A DNA stretch of 36,273 bases from a bacterium (GTDB lineage: Bacteria; ARS69): positions 1 through 36,273 of the forward strand of contig JALGZR010000027.1 in the NCBI GenBank assembly GCA_025774805.1, in the 5' to 3' direction. The notes below the pieces were generated by a model that worked only from the letters and a program-made list of their open reading frames with translations, was not told the origin of the DNA and ran no database searches. Positions 17,534 through 24,975 of this stretch are shown here, piece after piece. Within the stretch, counting starts at the first letter, position 1, and each line of letters starts with the position of its first letter. The translations under genes and the position numbers were made by a program.

Positions 17534-18154
17534 CTACTCCGCCGGATCGGGCGGTTTGAGCTTCCGCCCGGGATCGATCCGTGACCAGGTCTCCTCGGGG
17601 ACTCGGATCTCCTCGCCCGTCTCGGGCGAGCGGGCCACGACGAATCCCGTCTCCCGTCCGACCTCGACCACCAGACGGCCCATGCGGGAGACGAAGCCGG
17701 CGATTCGGGCCGGATTTCCGATCACGAGAGCGTGAGGGGGAACGTCCTTCGTGACGACGGCCCCCGCCCCGATCATGCAGTACTCGCCGAGCTCGACCCC
17801 GCAGACGACCGTGACGTTCGCGCCGACCGAGGCGCCCCGCCGGACCCGGGTGGCCACGACGTGCCACTCCGGGTCGAACGCCCGAGGATAGAGGTCGTTC
17901 GTGAACGTCATGTGCGGACCGAGGAAGACGTCGTCTTCGATCGTCACGCCGTGGTAGATCGACACGCCGTTCTGGATCTTCACGCGGTCGCCGATGATCA
18001 CCGTGTGGTCGATGTAGACGCTCTTGCCCACGATGCACTCCCGCCCGATGACGGCCTTCTCCCGGATCTGGACGTTGTTCCAGATCTTCGTCCCCTCCCC
18101 GATGCGCGCGGAGGAGTCGACGTCGGCCGTCGCGTGGACGAACGGTGCGCTCAT
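17534..18154 (-). CDS. Left-handed beta-helix N-acetyltransferase (WbpD-like)
   Basis: The 206-residue protein has hexapeptide repeats throughout (for example ARIGEGTKIWNNVQIREKAV, IGRECIVGKSVYIDHTVIIG and GAVVTKDVPPHALVIGNPAR). It contains the GVTIEDDVFLGPHMTFTNDL and LYPRAF loop typical of UDP-2-acetamido-3-amino-2,3-dideoxyglucuronate N-acetyltransferases. These are trimeric acetyl-CoA enzymes that acetylate amino sugars for O-antigen or capsule. The last 45 residues extend beyond the helix (VRVGRET-like segment to PPDPAE) and may shape the active site. Its ATG overlaps the oxidoreductase TGA (ATGA, 18151-18154). Together with that oxidoreductase and the DegT aminotransferase across the island it resembles the WbpB-WbpE-WbpD set. 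The exact sugar is inferred, not shown. Confidence 0.9.
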   Translation of the reverse strand: MSAPFVHATADVDSSARIGEGTKIWNNVQIREKAVIGRECIVGKSVYIDHTVIIGDRVKIQNGVSIYHGVTIEDDVFLGPHMTFTNDLYPRAFDPEWHVVATRVRRGASVGANVTVVCGVELGEYCMIGAGAVVTKDVPPHALVIGNPARIAGFVSRMGRLVVEVGRETGFVVARSPETGEEIRVPEETWSRIDPGRKLKPPDPAE

Positions 18155-19164
18155 GCCCGCTCCCGAATCTCCACCGGAGCTCCCCCGGAACGGATCGAGA
18201 TCTCGATCGCCTCCAGCAGCTCCAGCACGCGGATCCCGCTCCGGGCGTCCGTGCGGGGGGTCGTCCGGTCCCGTACGCAGTCCAGGAAGTGCGCCCCCTC
18301 GTACTTCAGCGGCTCCCCGATGGGGGCGGGAGGAATGCGGATGTCTCCGATCCGCTCCGTCATGGCGTCCTGAAAGCTTTCGTAGTGCTCGGTGGTGTCG
18401 ATTCCCTTGTCGATGATGCGGATCTTCTCCGCCGGCTCCATGTCGTCGAACACGGCCATCCGCCGGTCCCCCACGACGGTGACCCGCCGGACCTTGTGGG
18501 GGTCGAGCCAGCTCACGTGGACGTTCGCGATGACCCCTCCCTCGAACGTGATCGTGGCGAAGATCACGTCCTCGAGCCCGGGTCGGATGTAGCTACCCCC
18601 CTGCCCCGACACGATCCGCGGCTTCGCGTCCGTGAGATAGCGGATGATCGAGATGTCGTGCGGGGCGAGATCCCACAGCGCGCTCTCGGCGGTGCGTACG
18701 CGACCCAGATTCACGCGCGTCGTGTAGAGGTAGTAGAGCTCTCCGAGCTCGCCCGAGCGTACGATCTCCTGAAACTGTACGAGCGCGGGGTGGTACTCGA
18801 GCAGGTGGCCCACCATGAGAACGCGTCGCTTCGCCCCGGCCTTTTCCGCGAGGCGGACCCCTTCCTCCACGGAGAGCGCGAGCGGCTTCTCGATCAGGAC
18901 GTCGATGCCGGCGTCGAGCAGCCGGGCCCCGATCTCGTAGTGGGTGGAGGCGGGCGTCGCCACGACGACGGCGTCGACCCCCGCATCGAGCAGATCGTCC
19001 ACGCCGCGGAAGAGCCCGACGCCGGAGTGCATCGTGCCCGCCGCCGTCAGGGCCTCGTCCCGGCTGTCGACGATCCCCACGACCGCGCAGTCCGGAAGCC
19101 CGCGGAACACGCGCACGAGGTTCGGTCCCCAGTAGCCGAATCCGATGATGCCGACTCGAATCAA
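18151..19164 (-). CDS. Gfo/Idh/MocA-family sugar oxidoreductase (WbpB-like)
   Basis: The 337-residue protein has an N-terminal Rossmann motif GIIGFGYWGPNLVR (residues 5-18), VVVATPASTHYEIG, and the family hallmark EKPLA with Lys93. The C-terminal substrate domain holds WDLAPHDISIIRYL with the likely catalytic Asp/His, and EGAHFLDCVRDRTTPRTDAR. It is an NAD(P)-dependent oxidoreductase acting on a nucleotide sugar; WlbA/WbpB relatives oxidise the C3 hydroxyl of UDP-GlcNAcA before amination. The start is TTG 19162-19164, preceded by GGGAG at about six bases. It is the first gene of a three-gene minus-strand operon with the acetyltransferase and formyltransferase. Confidence 0.92.
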   Translation of the reverse strand: MIRVGIIGFGYWGPNLVRVFRGLPDCAVVGIVDSRDEALTAAGTMHSGVGLFRGVDDLLDAGVDAVVVATPASTHYEIGARLLDAGIDVLIEKPLALSVEEGVRLAEKAGAKRRVLMVGHLLEYHPALVQFQEIVRSGELGELYYLYTTRVNLGRVRTAESALWDLAPHDISIIRYLTDAKPRIVSGQGGSYIRPGLEDVIFATITFEGGVIANVHVSWLDPHKVRRVTVVGDRRMAVFDDMEPAEKIRIIDKGIDTTEHYESFQDAMTERIGDIRIPPAPIGEPLKYEGAHFLDCVRDRTTPRTDARSGIRVLELLEAIEISIRSGGAPVEIRERA

Positions 19165-19203
19165 GAGGGCTCCCGGTCAGGGTCGGGACGGAGACTCCAT
19201 CCG

Positions 19204-19261
19204 TCGGGCGAAGGCACCCCATCTTCCCGCCAGACACGACGATCCGCAACCTCGCGACGAG
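19204..19261 (-). repeat. Partial dispersed element, copy 3 (core without arms)
   Basis: On the minus strand this 58-base stretch runs CTCGTCGCGAGG, GCGGAT, GTCGTGTCTGGCG, GGGGTGC, TTCGCCCGA, with the same order and spacing as the interior of the copy at 21121. By eye about 85 percent of bases agree. The CTAG-footed palindrome arms are absent. It lies in the leader of the oxidoreductase gene. Confidence 0.65.
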
Positions 19262-19313
19262 CCCGGGGAAGCGTTGAGGCCCGGGGCTCCGTCCGCCCCG
19301 GTCAGGGGGATCG

Positions 19314-20162
19314 TCACCCGGGGAACGGGCGACGAACCCGGCCCCCGGAACCTCTCCACTCCAGAGAGGCGTACAACCGATCGAGCCCGCCGTCCGGTCG
19401 GGTCCCCCCGACCGCGACGCGGGTTCGCCGGAAGAGGATCTCCACCGATCCGCTCCAGTCCCCCCCGTCGCTGCGCGCGACCTCGAGGTGGACCCGGCCC
19501 GTTCCACCCAGGGCGATCGCGAACCAGTGCCTCGTCTCGTCGACCCGGTCGTTCTCCCAGACGGTGTCCCAAGTGATCCGCCCCGAGAGATCCCGGGGGC
19601 GCCAGGCGATCCCGGTCCGCCACAAGCGCTCCCCCGCCCTTCCGTCGGTGTCCCGCTCGAAGAGATCGGCAGCGACTCCCGCCAGGGTGAGGGATCTCCC
19701 GAGCGGGACGAGGGCCCCGGCCGTGGCGTCGACGTTCGTACCCTCCCCGCCCCGGACCTCGACCGCCAGGCCGAGCGACCACCAGTTCGCCGCACCCCGG
19801 CGGTCGGCGACGGTCAGGGTCCAATCGGCGACGCCGGGCGAGTCCTCCCACTCCTTCTGCCAGCCGTAGGCGGAGTGGTCGGTCGACGCACCCACGCTCA
19901 GGAGAGTGGGGCCGGTGGGATATCCGGTTTCTCCCTCCTCGTCGCCCTCCTCGACCCAGGCGACCTCGGCGAGGGCCGCGGGCCTGGGGTCGGATCCGAC
20001 GGCCGCAGGGTTGACCCACAGCGCCCGCACCCCCCTGACACCCGCGACGGAGTGGAAGCCGCCGAGGAGCTCGCTCCCGGCCCGTACCGTGCCGGTCCCC
20101 ACGGAGAGAGCCGCCAGGACGAGGAGCGGGACGCGAAGGAGTGGACCGGGTCGGCGACTCAT
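19314..20162 (-). CDS. Predicted outer-membrane beta-barrel protein (PorV/UPF0164-like)
   Basis: The 282-residue protein has a signal peptide (residues about 9-28, LLRVPLLVLAALSVGTGTVR, cleavage near A-G-S). An early LWVNPAAVG motif is followed by alternating amphipathic strands (for example WSLGLAVEVRGGEGTNVDAT, HWFAIALGGTGRVHLEVARS and VEILFRRTRVAVGGTRPDGG). The NPAA motif near the N-terminus is typical of PorV/FadL-like barrels in FCB-group bacteria. Its ATG overlaps the TGA of the agmatinase-family gene (ATGA, 20159-20162), an unusual pairing of a cytosolic enzyme with an envelope protein. Its function is unknown. Roughly 150 non-coding bases, including repeat copy 3, separate it from the next minus-strand gene. 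Confidence 0.8.
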   Translation of the reverse strand: MSRRPGPLLRVPLLVLAALSVGTGTVRAGSELLGGFHSVAGVRGVRALWVNPAAVGSDPRPAALAEVAWVEEGDEEGETGYPTGPTLLSVGASTDHSAYGWQKEWEDSPGVADWTLTVADRRGAANWWSLGLAVEVRGGEGTNVDATAGALVPLGRSLTLAGVAADLFERDTDGRAGERLWRTGIAWRPRDLSGRITWDTVWENDRVDETRHWFAIALGGTGRVHLEVARSDGGDWSGSVEILFRRTRVAVGGTRPDGGLDRLYASLEWRGSGGRVRRPFPG

Positions 20163-21058
20163 CGGCTTCCCTCCGGCGCGCCCACCTCCGGTCCGAGATA
20201 CGAAAGCATCTTCGCGGCGAGGCGCGCGGCCGCGAAGTCCGCGACCGGGGCGCCCGGAACGGGTGCGAGCTCGACGAGGTCCATCCCGACCACGGTGCGC
20301 CGCTCGAGGACCGGCCGCAGGATCGCCAGCGCGTCGTACCACGAGAGACCGCCCGGCTCCGGGGTCCCCGTCGCGGGGACGACGGACGGATCGAGACCGT
20401 CGACGTCGACCGACACGTAAACCGTCTCCCCGAGGGACGCGAGGAGGGCTTCCACTTCGAGACGACCCGCGACGATCTCCCGCGCGGGAACGACGTGCAG
20501 GCCGCCGGGCCGGCGGGCGAGGAGCTCCGCCTCGCCCGCGGACCAGCTCCGGACCCCGACGATCGTGACGGGGCCTCCCTCGAGGACTCTCCGGGAGACG
20601 CAGGCATGGGAGAAGCGCGACCCCGCGTAGGAGTCGCGCAGGTCCGCGTGGGCGTCGATCGTGAGGACGTGGGCGCCCGGGTGCACGTCGCGCACTCCCT
20701 GGACCGCGCCGATCGTGACCGAGTGCTCTCCTCCGAGCACGAAGGGGATTTGCCCCCCCTCCGCGACGCGACCGCAGAGCTCCCGCATCGCTCGGGAGTA
20801 CGCCTCGGGGGAACGGTCTTCGGCGGGCACGGTCGGCCCCAGAGCGAACGAGAGATCGTCGAGAAGGACTCCGGTCTCGTCGTCGTAGGTCTCGACCTGG
20901 AGGGAGGCCTCGAGAATGGCCGCGGGACCGCGGGCCGCGCCGGCTCCGTAGGAGACGGATCCCTCGTACGGCGCCTGGAGAATCACCACCCGGGCCCGCT
21001 CCGGATCGCCACCGGATCGGCCGGAGACTCCCGCGAACTCCCGGACCTCACGCGTCAC
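20159..21058 (-). CDS. speB: Agmatinase/ureohydrolase family protein
   Basis: The 299-residue protein carries all dimanganese ligands of the arginase/agmatinase family: GGEHS (His112), DAHADLRD (Asp135, His137, Asp139) and SVDVDGLDPSVVPATGTPEP (Asp218, Asp220). Agmatinases hydrolyse agmatine to putrescine and urea; related enzymes act on other guanidino compounds. SpeB-type is favoured by FSHACVSRR and the GLDPS..PGTGTPEPGG-like segment. The GTG start (21056-21058) is preceded by GGGAGGGG. It is followed in overlap by an outer-membrane protein gene rather than other polyamine genes. The spermidine-synthase-like fusion elsewhere in the window is not linked to it. The gene symbol is by family resemblance. 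Confidence 0.88.
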   Translation of the reverse strand: MTREVREFAGVSGRSGGDPERARVVILQAPYEGSVSYGAGAARGPAAILEASLQVETYDDETGVLLDDLSFALGPTVPAEDRSPEAYSRAMRELCGRVAEGGQIPFVLGGEHSVTIGAVQGVRDVHPGAHVLTIDAHADLRDSYAGSRFSHACVSRRVLEGGPVTIVGVRSWSAGEAELLARRPGGLHVVPAREIVAGRLEVEALLASLGETVYVSVDVDGLDPSVVPATGTPEPGGLSWYDALAILRPVLERRTVVGMDLVELAPVPGAPVADFAAARLAAKMLSYLGPEVGAPEGSR

Positions 21059-21120
21059 GTCGCCCCTCCCGTCCCCTCGTCTCGCGATCCCGGCATCTTC
21101 CTCGAAGCGGTATCCCTTGC

Positions 21121-21302
21121 CTAGCCCGCATTTCTCACCAGGCTCGTCGCGAGGCAGCGGATAGTCGTGTCTGGCGAGGAGACGGGGTGCTTTCGCCCGA
21201 GGCAGGGCCGTAGCCCCGTCGCAGGGCGGAAGCGCCGCAACGACGAAGCCAGGCGCGGCTTTGCCGCTGCCGCAGCAGAGGCTGGTGAGATATGCGGGCT
21301 AG
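21121..21302. repeat. Palindromic dispersed element, full copy 4
   Basis: This is the longest copy, bounded by CTAG at both feet. Arms 21121-21160 and 21264-21302 pair almost completely, including CTAGCCCGCAT, TCTCACCAG and GGCAGCGG. The loop of about 100 bases holds GTCGTGTCTGGCG and TTCGCCCGAGG, shared with the copy at 19204. It lies between two divergently oriented genes, so it is not simply a 3' terminator. No open frame with recognisable content is present inside. Confidence 0.85.
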
Positions 21303-21340
21303 CCCGCAATTCTCGACCGGCTCGTCGCGAGGAGACCGGC
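21299..21340 (+). repeat. Half element, copy 5, sharing its CTAG foot with copy 4
   Basis: Beginning at the terminal CTAG of copy 4, the left-arm order is repeated: CTAGCCCGCAATTCTC, then GACCGG in place of ACCAG, then CTCGTCGCGAGG, then GAGACCGGC. The matching right arm is missing. The shared foot suggests nested or tandem insertion at CTAG. Confidence 0.65.
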
Positions 21341-21368
21341 ACCCATCGCTCCCCCGGACCGGAGCCCG

Positions 21369-21398
21369 TTGCCGCTTCAAACCGACCTCTGATAGAAT
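21369..21398 (+). promoter_or_regulatory. Candidate sigma70-type promoter for the beta-helix/sulfatase operon
   Basis: TTGCCG (21369-21374) and TAGAAT (21393-21398) are separated by 18 bases. The -10 matches five of six consensus bases in a sequence where AT-rich hexamers are rare. A start near 21405 would leave a leader of about 50 bases before the ATG at 21457. No strong ribosome site is seen; AAGG lies 12 bases upstream of the start. Confidence 0.45.
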
Positions 21399-21456
21399 CT
21401 TACGCGGCTGCCGTCGTCCGGCGGAGCGCCCCGCGGCCCTGCAAGGTACCCGGCCG

Positions 21457-23022
21457 ATGACCCCATTCCACTCCATACCGACCCCGCTCCGGGCGGCGTC
21501 GTCCCTGGCGAGCGTCGCCACGATCGCGCTCGCTCTCGGCCCGGCCCCGGCTACGGCGGCCACCCATTGCGTTCCGATGGACTTCCCCACGATCTCCGCG
21601 GCGAACGCCGTCGCCGTCGCGGGGGACTCGATCCTCGTCTCCTACGTGGGCTCTCCCTACGTGGAGAGCCTCGAGCTCGTGAGCGGCGTCGTGTACATGG
21701 GAGGGTGGGACGACTCGTGCGGATCGCAGACCACCGATCCCTCTCTGACCGTGGTGGAGCTCCACCCCGACTCGGTCGGAAGCGTCGTGGAGTGTACCGA
21801 CGTGGCCGACTCCACGATCTTCGGGGCGTTCACCGTGCGGGGCGGCAATTCCGAGTTCGCCGGAGGCGGGATCTTCTGCGGATCCGGGGCCGATCTCGTC
21901 ATCCGAAACTGTATCATCCGCGAGAACCGTTCCGCGGTGATCGGAGGCGGGATCACGATCGGGAACGGCTCGTCCGCCACGATCTTCAACTGCACGATCG
22001 AGAACAACGTCTCCGTGCTCCGGGGGGGCGGCATCTCCGTGGCGGCGAACGCCGACGCCGCCCGCATCGAGCAGTGCCGGATCCTCGCCTGTACCACGGC
22101 GGTGTTCAACCAGACGAGCGGAGGAGGCGGGGGCCTCTTCATCGCCTCGCCGATCGTCTTTGCGCACAACAAGATCCGGTACAACGTCTCCGGCAACGAC
22201 GGCGGCGGACTCCTGGCCCTCGATGCGGACGTCATCTGCCAGTCCAACGAATTCGAGGCCGACTCGTCCGCCCGTCACGGAGGCGCCGTCGCCGCTCTGG
22301 GCGGGAACGGTCTCTACTGGGGATGCCTCGTCGAGGAATGCGTCGCGGGCGGCAGCGGCGGCGGGTTCTATTTCGAGGGGGGCGCGAATCTCATTCACGA
22401 GGGATTCGTGCGGAACAACCGCTCCCTTCAGGCGGGCGGGTACGGCGGGGGGTTCTACTTCTTCGAGAGCGACGAGACCTTCCTCAAGACGACCGAGATC
22501 GTCGGGAACACGGCCGAGCAGGGGGGCGGGATCGCGATTCGCGGCAACGCCTCCCGCCGGTTCACCTCGGTCCATCTCGTCTCCAACACGATTACGCGAA
22601 ACCGGGCGAACATCTCGGAGTCCGGAGGGAACATCCACGTCTACCGCGAGTTCCTGGGCCCCTTCGTGAACAACGTCATCTCCGACCAGTTGAAAGGATA
22701 CGGCATCTACTGCCTCGGGGTCCTCGCCCAGCCGAACCTCCGTCACAACTGCGTGTACAAGGACGACGGATCCGATCCCGACTCCGAGTACGGGGGGAGC
22801 TGCACCGACCGCACGGGCGTCAGCGGGAACATCAAGGTCGATCCGTTGCTGTGCGACCCCCTGGCGGTCCCTATCCCCGACCTGGCGCTGCAGAGCGACT
22901 CCCCCTGTGTGGGCGCCGGGGAGGACGGCGTCGACATCGGCGCCCACTCGGGCGCCAAGGACTGTGGGACCATTTCCATCGAGGAGACCTCCTGGGGAAG
23001 CCTGAAGGCCCGGTACCGTTGA
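21457..23022 (+). CDS. Secreted right-handed parallel beta-helix protein
   Basis: The 521-residue protein has a signal peptide (about residues 9-35, cleavage after ATAATH-like sequence). Many polymorphic-outer-membrane-protein/pectate-lyase type turns of a right-handed beta-helix follow: repeated GGGI[FTS] and NN[TS] motifs such as FAGGGIFCGSGADLVIRNC, SAVIGGGITIGNGSSATIFN and GNTAEQGGGIAIRGN. Such helices serve as surface adhesins or polysaccharide-active proteins; no catalytic Asp/His cluster is evident. Paired cysteines (CGS...C and CVYKDD...C) may form disulfides. It ends in SWGSLKARYR, similar to short C-terminal tails I associate with secreted proteins of Eisenbacteria-type genomes. The ATG at 21457 gives a proper signal peptide; an in-frame ATG at 21292 lies in the repeat. 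Its TGA overlaps the next gene's TTG. Confidence 0.88.
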   Translation: MTPFHSIPTPLRAASSLASVATIALALGPAPATAATHCVPMDFPTISAANAVAVAGDSILVSYVGSPYVESLELVSGVVYMGGWDDSCGSQTTDPSLTVVELHPDSVGSVVECTDVADSTIFGAFTVRGGNSEFAGGGIFCGSGADLVIRNCIIRENRSAVIGGGITIGNGSSATIFNCTIENNVSVLRGGGISVAANADAARIEQCRILACTTAVFNQTSGGGGGLFIASPIVFAHNKIRYNVSGNDGGGLLALDADVICQSNEFEADSSARHGGAVAALGGNGLYWGCLVEECVAGGSGGGFYFEGGANLIHEGFVRNNRSLQAGGYGGGFYFFESDETFLKTTEIVGNTAEQGGGIAIRGNASRRFTSVHLVSNTITRNRANISESGGNIHVYREFLGPFVNNVISDQLKGYGIYCLGVLAQPNLRHNCVYKDDGSDPDSEYGGSCTDRTGVSGNIKVDPLLCDPLAVPIPDLALQSDSPCVGAGEDGVDIGAHSGAKDCGTISIEETSWGSLKARYR

Positions 23023-24965
23023 GAGCCGGAGCCTCCCGCCCCGCTCGCCCGTCATTCTTCCCGCTCGTCGCCTCCGGGGCCGCGGCCGGAGCGCTCGCGT
23101 TCGTCGCGATCGCCCTCATCGAGATCGTCCGCCGGGGAGGTGGAGAGCTTCCTCTGCTCTGGCCGGCGCGCGACGCGTCCCAGTTCGCCATCGCCGGGGC
23201 CGTCCTCGGCGCCCTCATCGGATCGTTGCGGCGAAGCCGCCGCCTGTCCTCCCTCTCGCCGTTCGGGCTCGCCCTGGGCGGGGGAATCGGATTCGGGATG
23301 GGGCTCGACCGCGTCGTCACGGGCCCGCTCGAGGGCGGCCGCGCTCTCGAGTTGGCCGTCTTCGGGGCCGCGGTCGCCCTCGTCGGCGCCGTCTTCGGAC
23401 AGATCATCGGGAGGCTGCTGGCCCGGGTGAGGCCGATTGCGCCGCGACCCGCCCGAGACCTCGGGATCGTGGCGGCGCTCGCGATCCCGGCGTTGTGGCC
23501 CCTCCCGAGCCCTCCCTCCGAGAGTCCGCCCTCCGAGAGGAACGTGCTCCTTCTCACGATCGACACGCTCCGCGCCGACCGGCTCGGGTTCGCCGGCTGT
23601 CCCCGCGGGGTCAGCCCCTACCTCGATCGACTGGCGCGCACCGGCACGGTGGAGATCCGGGCGATCACTCCGCTCCCGAGAACGCTTCCCGCCCTCGCTT
23701 CGATCCTGACCGGATGTCATCCCCCGACGCACGGCGTACGAGACAACTTCCACTACCGCCTCGACGCGGAGGCGATCACGCTCCCCGAGCGTCTCCGCGC
23801 CGCGGGCTGGACGACGGCCGCGGTGAACTCGAACCCGGTGCTCTCCCACGACTGCGGCATCTACCAGGGATTCGAGTCCGCCAACGACCGGGGGAACGAC
23901 TGGTCGAGGCTCGGCATCCTCCGCGGCCTGGGCCGGCTGCGGACGCTGATCGCCATGCGCTCGGGGAATCGTGCCCGGGTGATCGCCGATCTCGCCGTCG
24001 ACTGGCTTCGCCGGCGCGATCCCGACCGGCCGCACTTCCTCTGGACTCACTGGCTCGCCCCGCACATGCCCTATGAGCCGGCGTTTCCGTTCGACCGCGT
24101 TTGGGATCGGGGCTACGACGGCGAGTACGCCCGCCGGTTCGATTACGGCACCGTCTCCAAGGGGACGATGACCTACCGGAATCCGCTCTCCCCTCGCGTG
24201 CGCGAGCACGTGAAGGCCCTCTACGACGGAGAGATCGCCTCCGCGGATCGGGCGCTGGGAAGGCTTCTGCGAGCGATGGAAAGGGCCGGCGACCTCGAGA
24301 ACACGATCGTGCTTTTCACGTCCGATCACGGCGAGAGCCTCGACGAGCACCGGTACTTCTTCAACCACGGCGACTTCGTCTACGGCCCCGCGACGAACGT
24401 TCCGCTCATCTGGAGCGGATTCGAACCGAAGGCGACCGGTACCCTCCGGAACCGTCCGGTATCCCTCGTCGACTGCCTGCCGGCCGTTCTCGCCGCCGCC
24501 ATGGGAGAGGCGAATCTCCCGGACGTCGACGGGCGATGGCCCGTGCCCGGTGATCGCGCGCTTCACGGCGAGTCCGGCTTCTGCCGCTTTCCGCATCTCA
24601 ACGACCGGCTCGGCTGGCTCCTTCCCCGCCCCGTCGCCCAAAACCCCGACCTCGTCGAGGACTGGCAACGGGACTGGGAGGCGCAGGCGATTCGGGCGAA
24701 GCAACGCTTCGTCGAGGTCGACGGGTGGAAGCTCGTGCGCTCCCCCGATCCGGAGGGCGATCGTCACGAGCTCTTCGATCTCGGCACCGATCCGGGGGAG
24801 AGGGTCGACGTGGCCGAGGCGAATCCCGAGCGGGTGCGGGAGCTCGCGGCCGTGCTGGACCGGTGGCTCGAGGCGGCGGAGCGCGGGCCGGGGACCGCGA
24901 GCGCGCGCGTGATCGACGAGGCGACGCGGGAGCGGATGAACTCCCTCGGCTATCTGGGAGACTGA
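23019..24965 (+). CDS. Membrane-anchored sulfatase/alkaline-phosphatase superfamily hydrolase
   Basis: The 648-residue protein has about five N-terminal membrane segments (residues about 13-36, 54-70, 80-96, 109-131 and 147-163), then an extracytoplasmic alkaline-phosphatase-fold domain. Metal-site features are NVLLLTIDTLRADRLG (Asp182) and FTSDHGESLDEHRYFFNHGD. The nucleophile loop is PRTLPALASILTGCHPPTHG with Thr222, so the Cys/Ser-x-Pro-x-Arg formylglycine motif of true sulfatases is absent. A phosphodiesterase or phospho-group transferase is therefore as likely as a sulfatase. Membrane segments before the domain recall LtaS/EptA-like enzymes. The TTG start overlaps the beta-helix TGA (TTGA, 23019-23022), implying translational coupling. 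The last 20 residues (RERMNSLGYLGD) are the family's usual tail. The stop is 10 bases from dinB's convergent stop. Confidence 0.88.
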   Translation: MRAGASRPARPSFFPLVASGAAAGALAFVAIALIEIVRRGGGELPLLWPARDASQFAIAGAVLGALIGSLRRSRRLSSLSPFGLALGGGIGFGMGLDRVVTGPLEGGRALELAVFGAAVALVGAVFGQIIGRLLARVRPIAPRPARDLGIVAALAIPALWPLPSPPSESPPSERNVLLLTIDTLRADRLGFAGCPRGVSPYLDRLARTGTVEIRAITPLPRTLPALASILTGCHPPTHGVRDNFHYRLDAEAITLPERLRAAGWTTAAVNSNPVLSHDCGIYQGFESANDRGNDWSRLGILRGLGRLRTLIAMRSGNRARVIADLAVDWLRRRDPDRPHFLWTHWLAPHMPYEPAFPFDRVWDRGYDGEYARRFDYGTVSKGTMTYRNPLSPRVREHVKALYDGEIASADRALGRLLRAMERAGDLENTIVLFTSDHGESLDEHRYFFNHGDFVYGPATNVPLIWSGFEPKATGTLRNRPVSLVDCLPAVLAAAMGEANLPDVDGRWPVPGDRALHGESGFCRFPHLNDRLGWLLPRPVAQNPDLVEDWQRDWEAQAIRAKQRFVEVDGWKLVRSPDPEGDRHELFDLGTDPGERVDVAEANPERVRELAAVLDRWLEAAERGPGTASARVIDEATRERMNSLGYLGD

Positions 24966-24975
24966 CCCGCGCCGG

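Noticed and set aside
9341-21058. A polyamine pathway from the spermidine-synthase-like fusion and the agmatinase
   Set aside because: The genes are 9 kb apart in different transcription units, and fused SpeE-like proteins usually lack proven polyamine activity.
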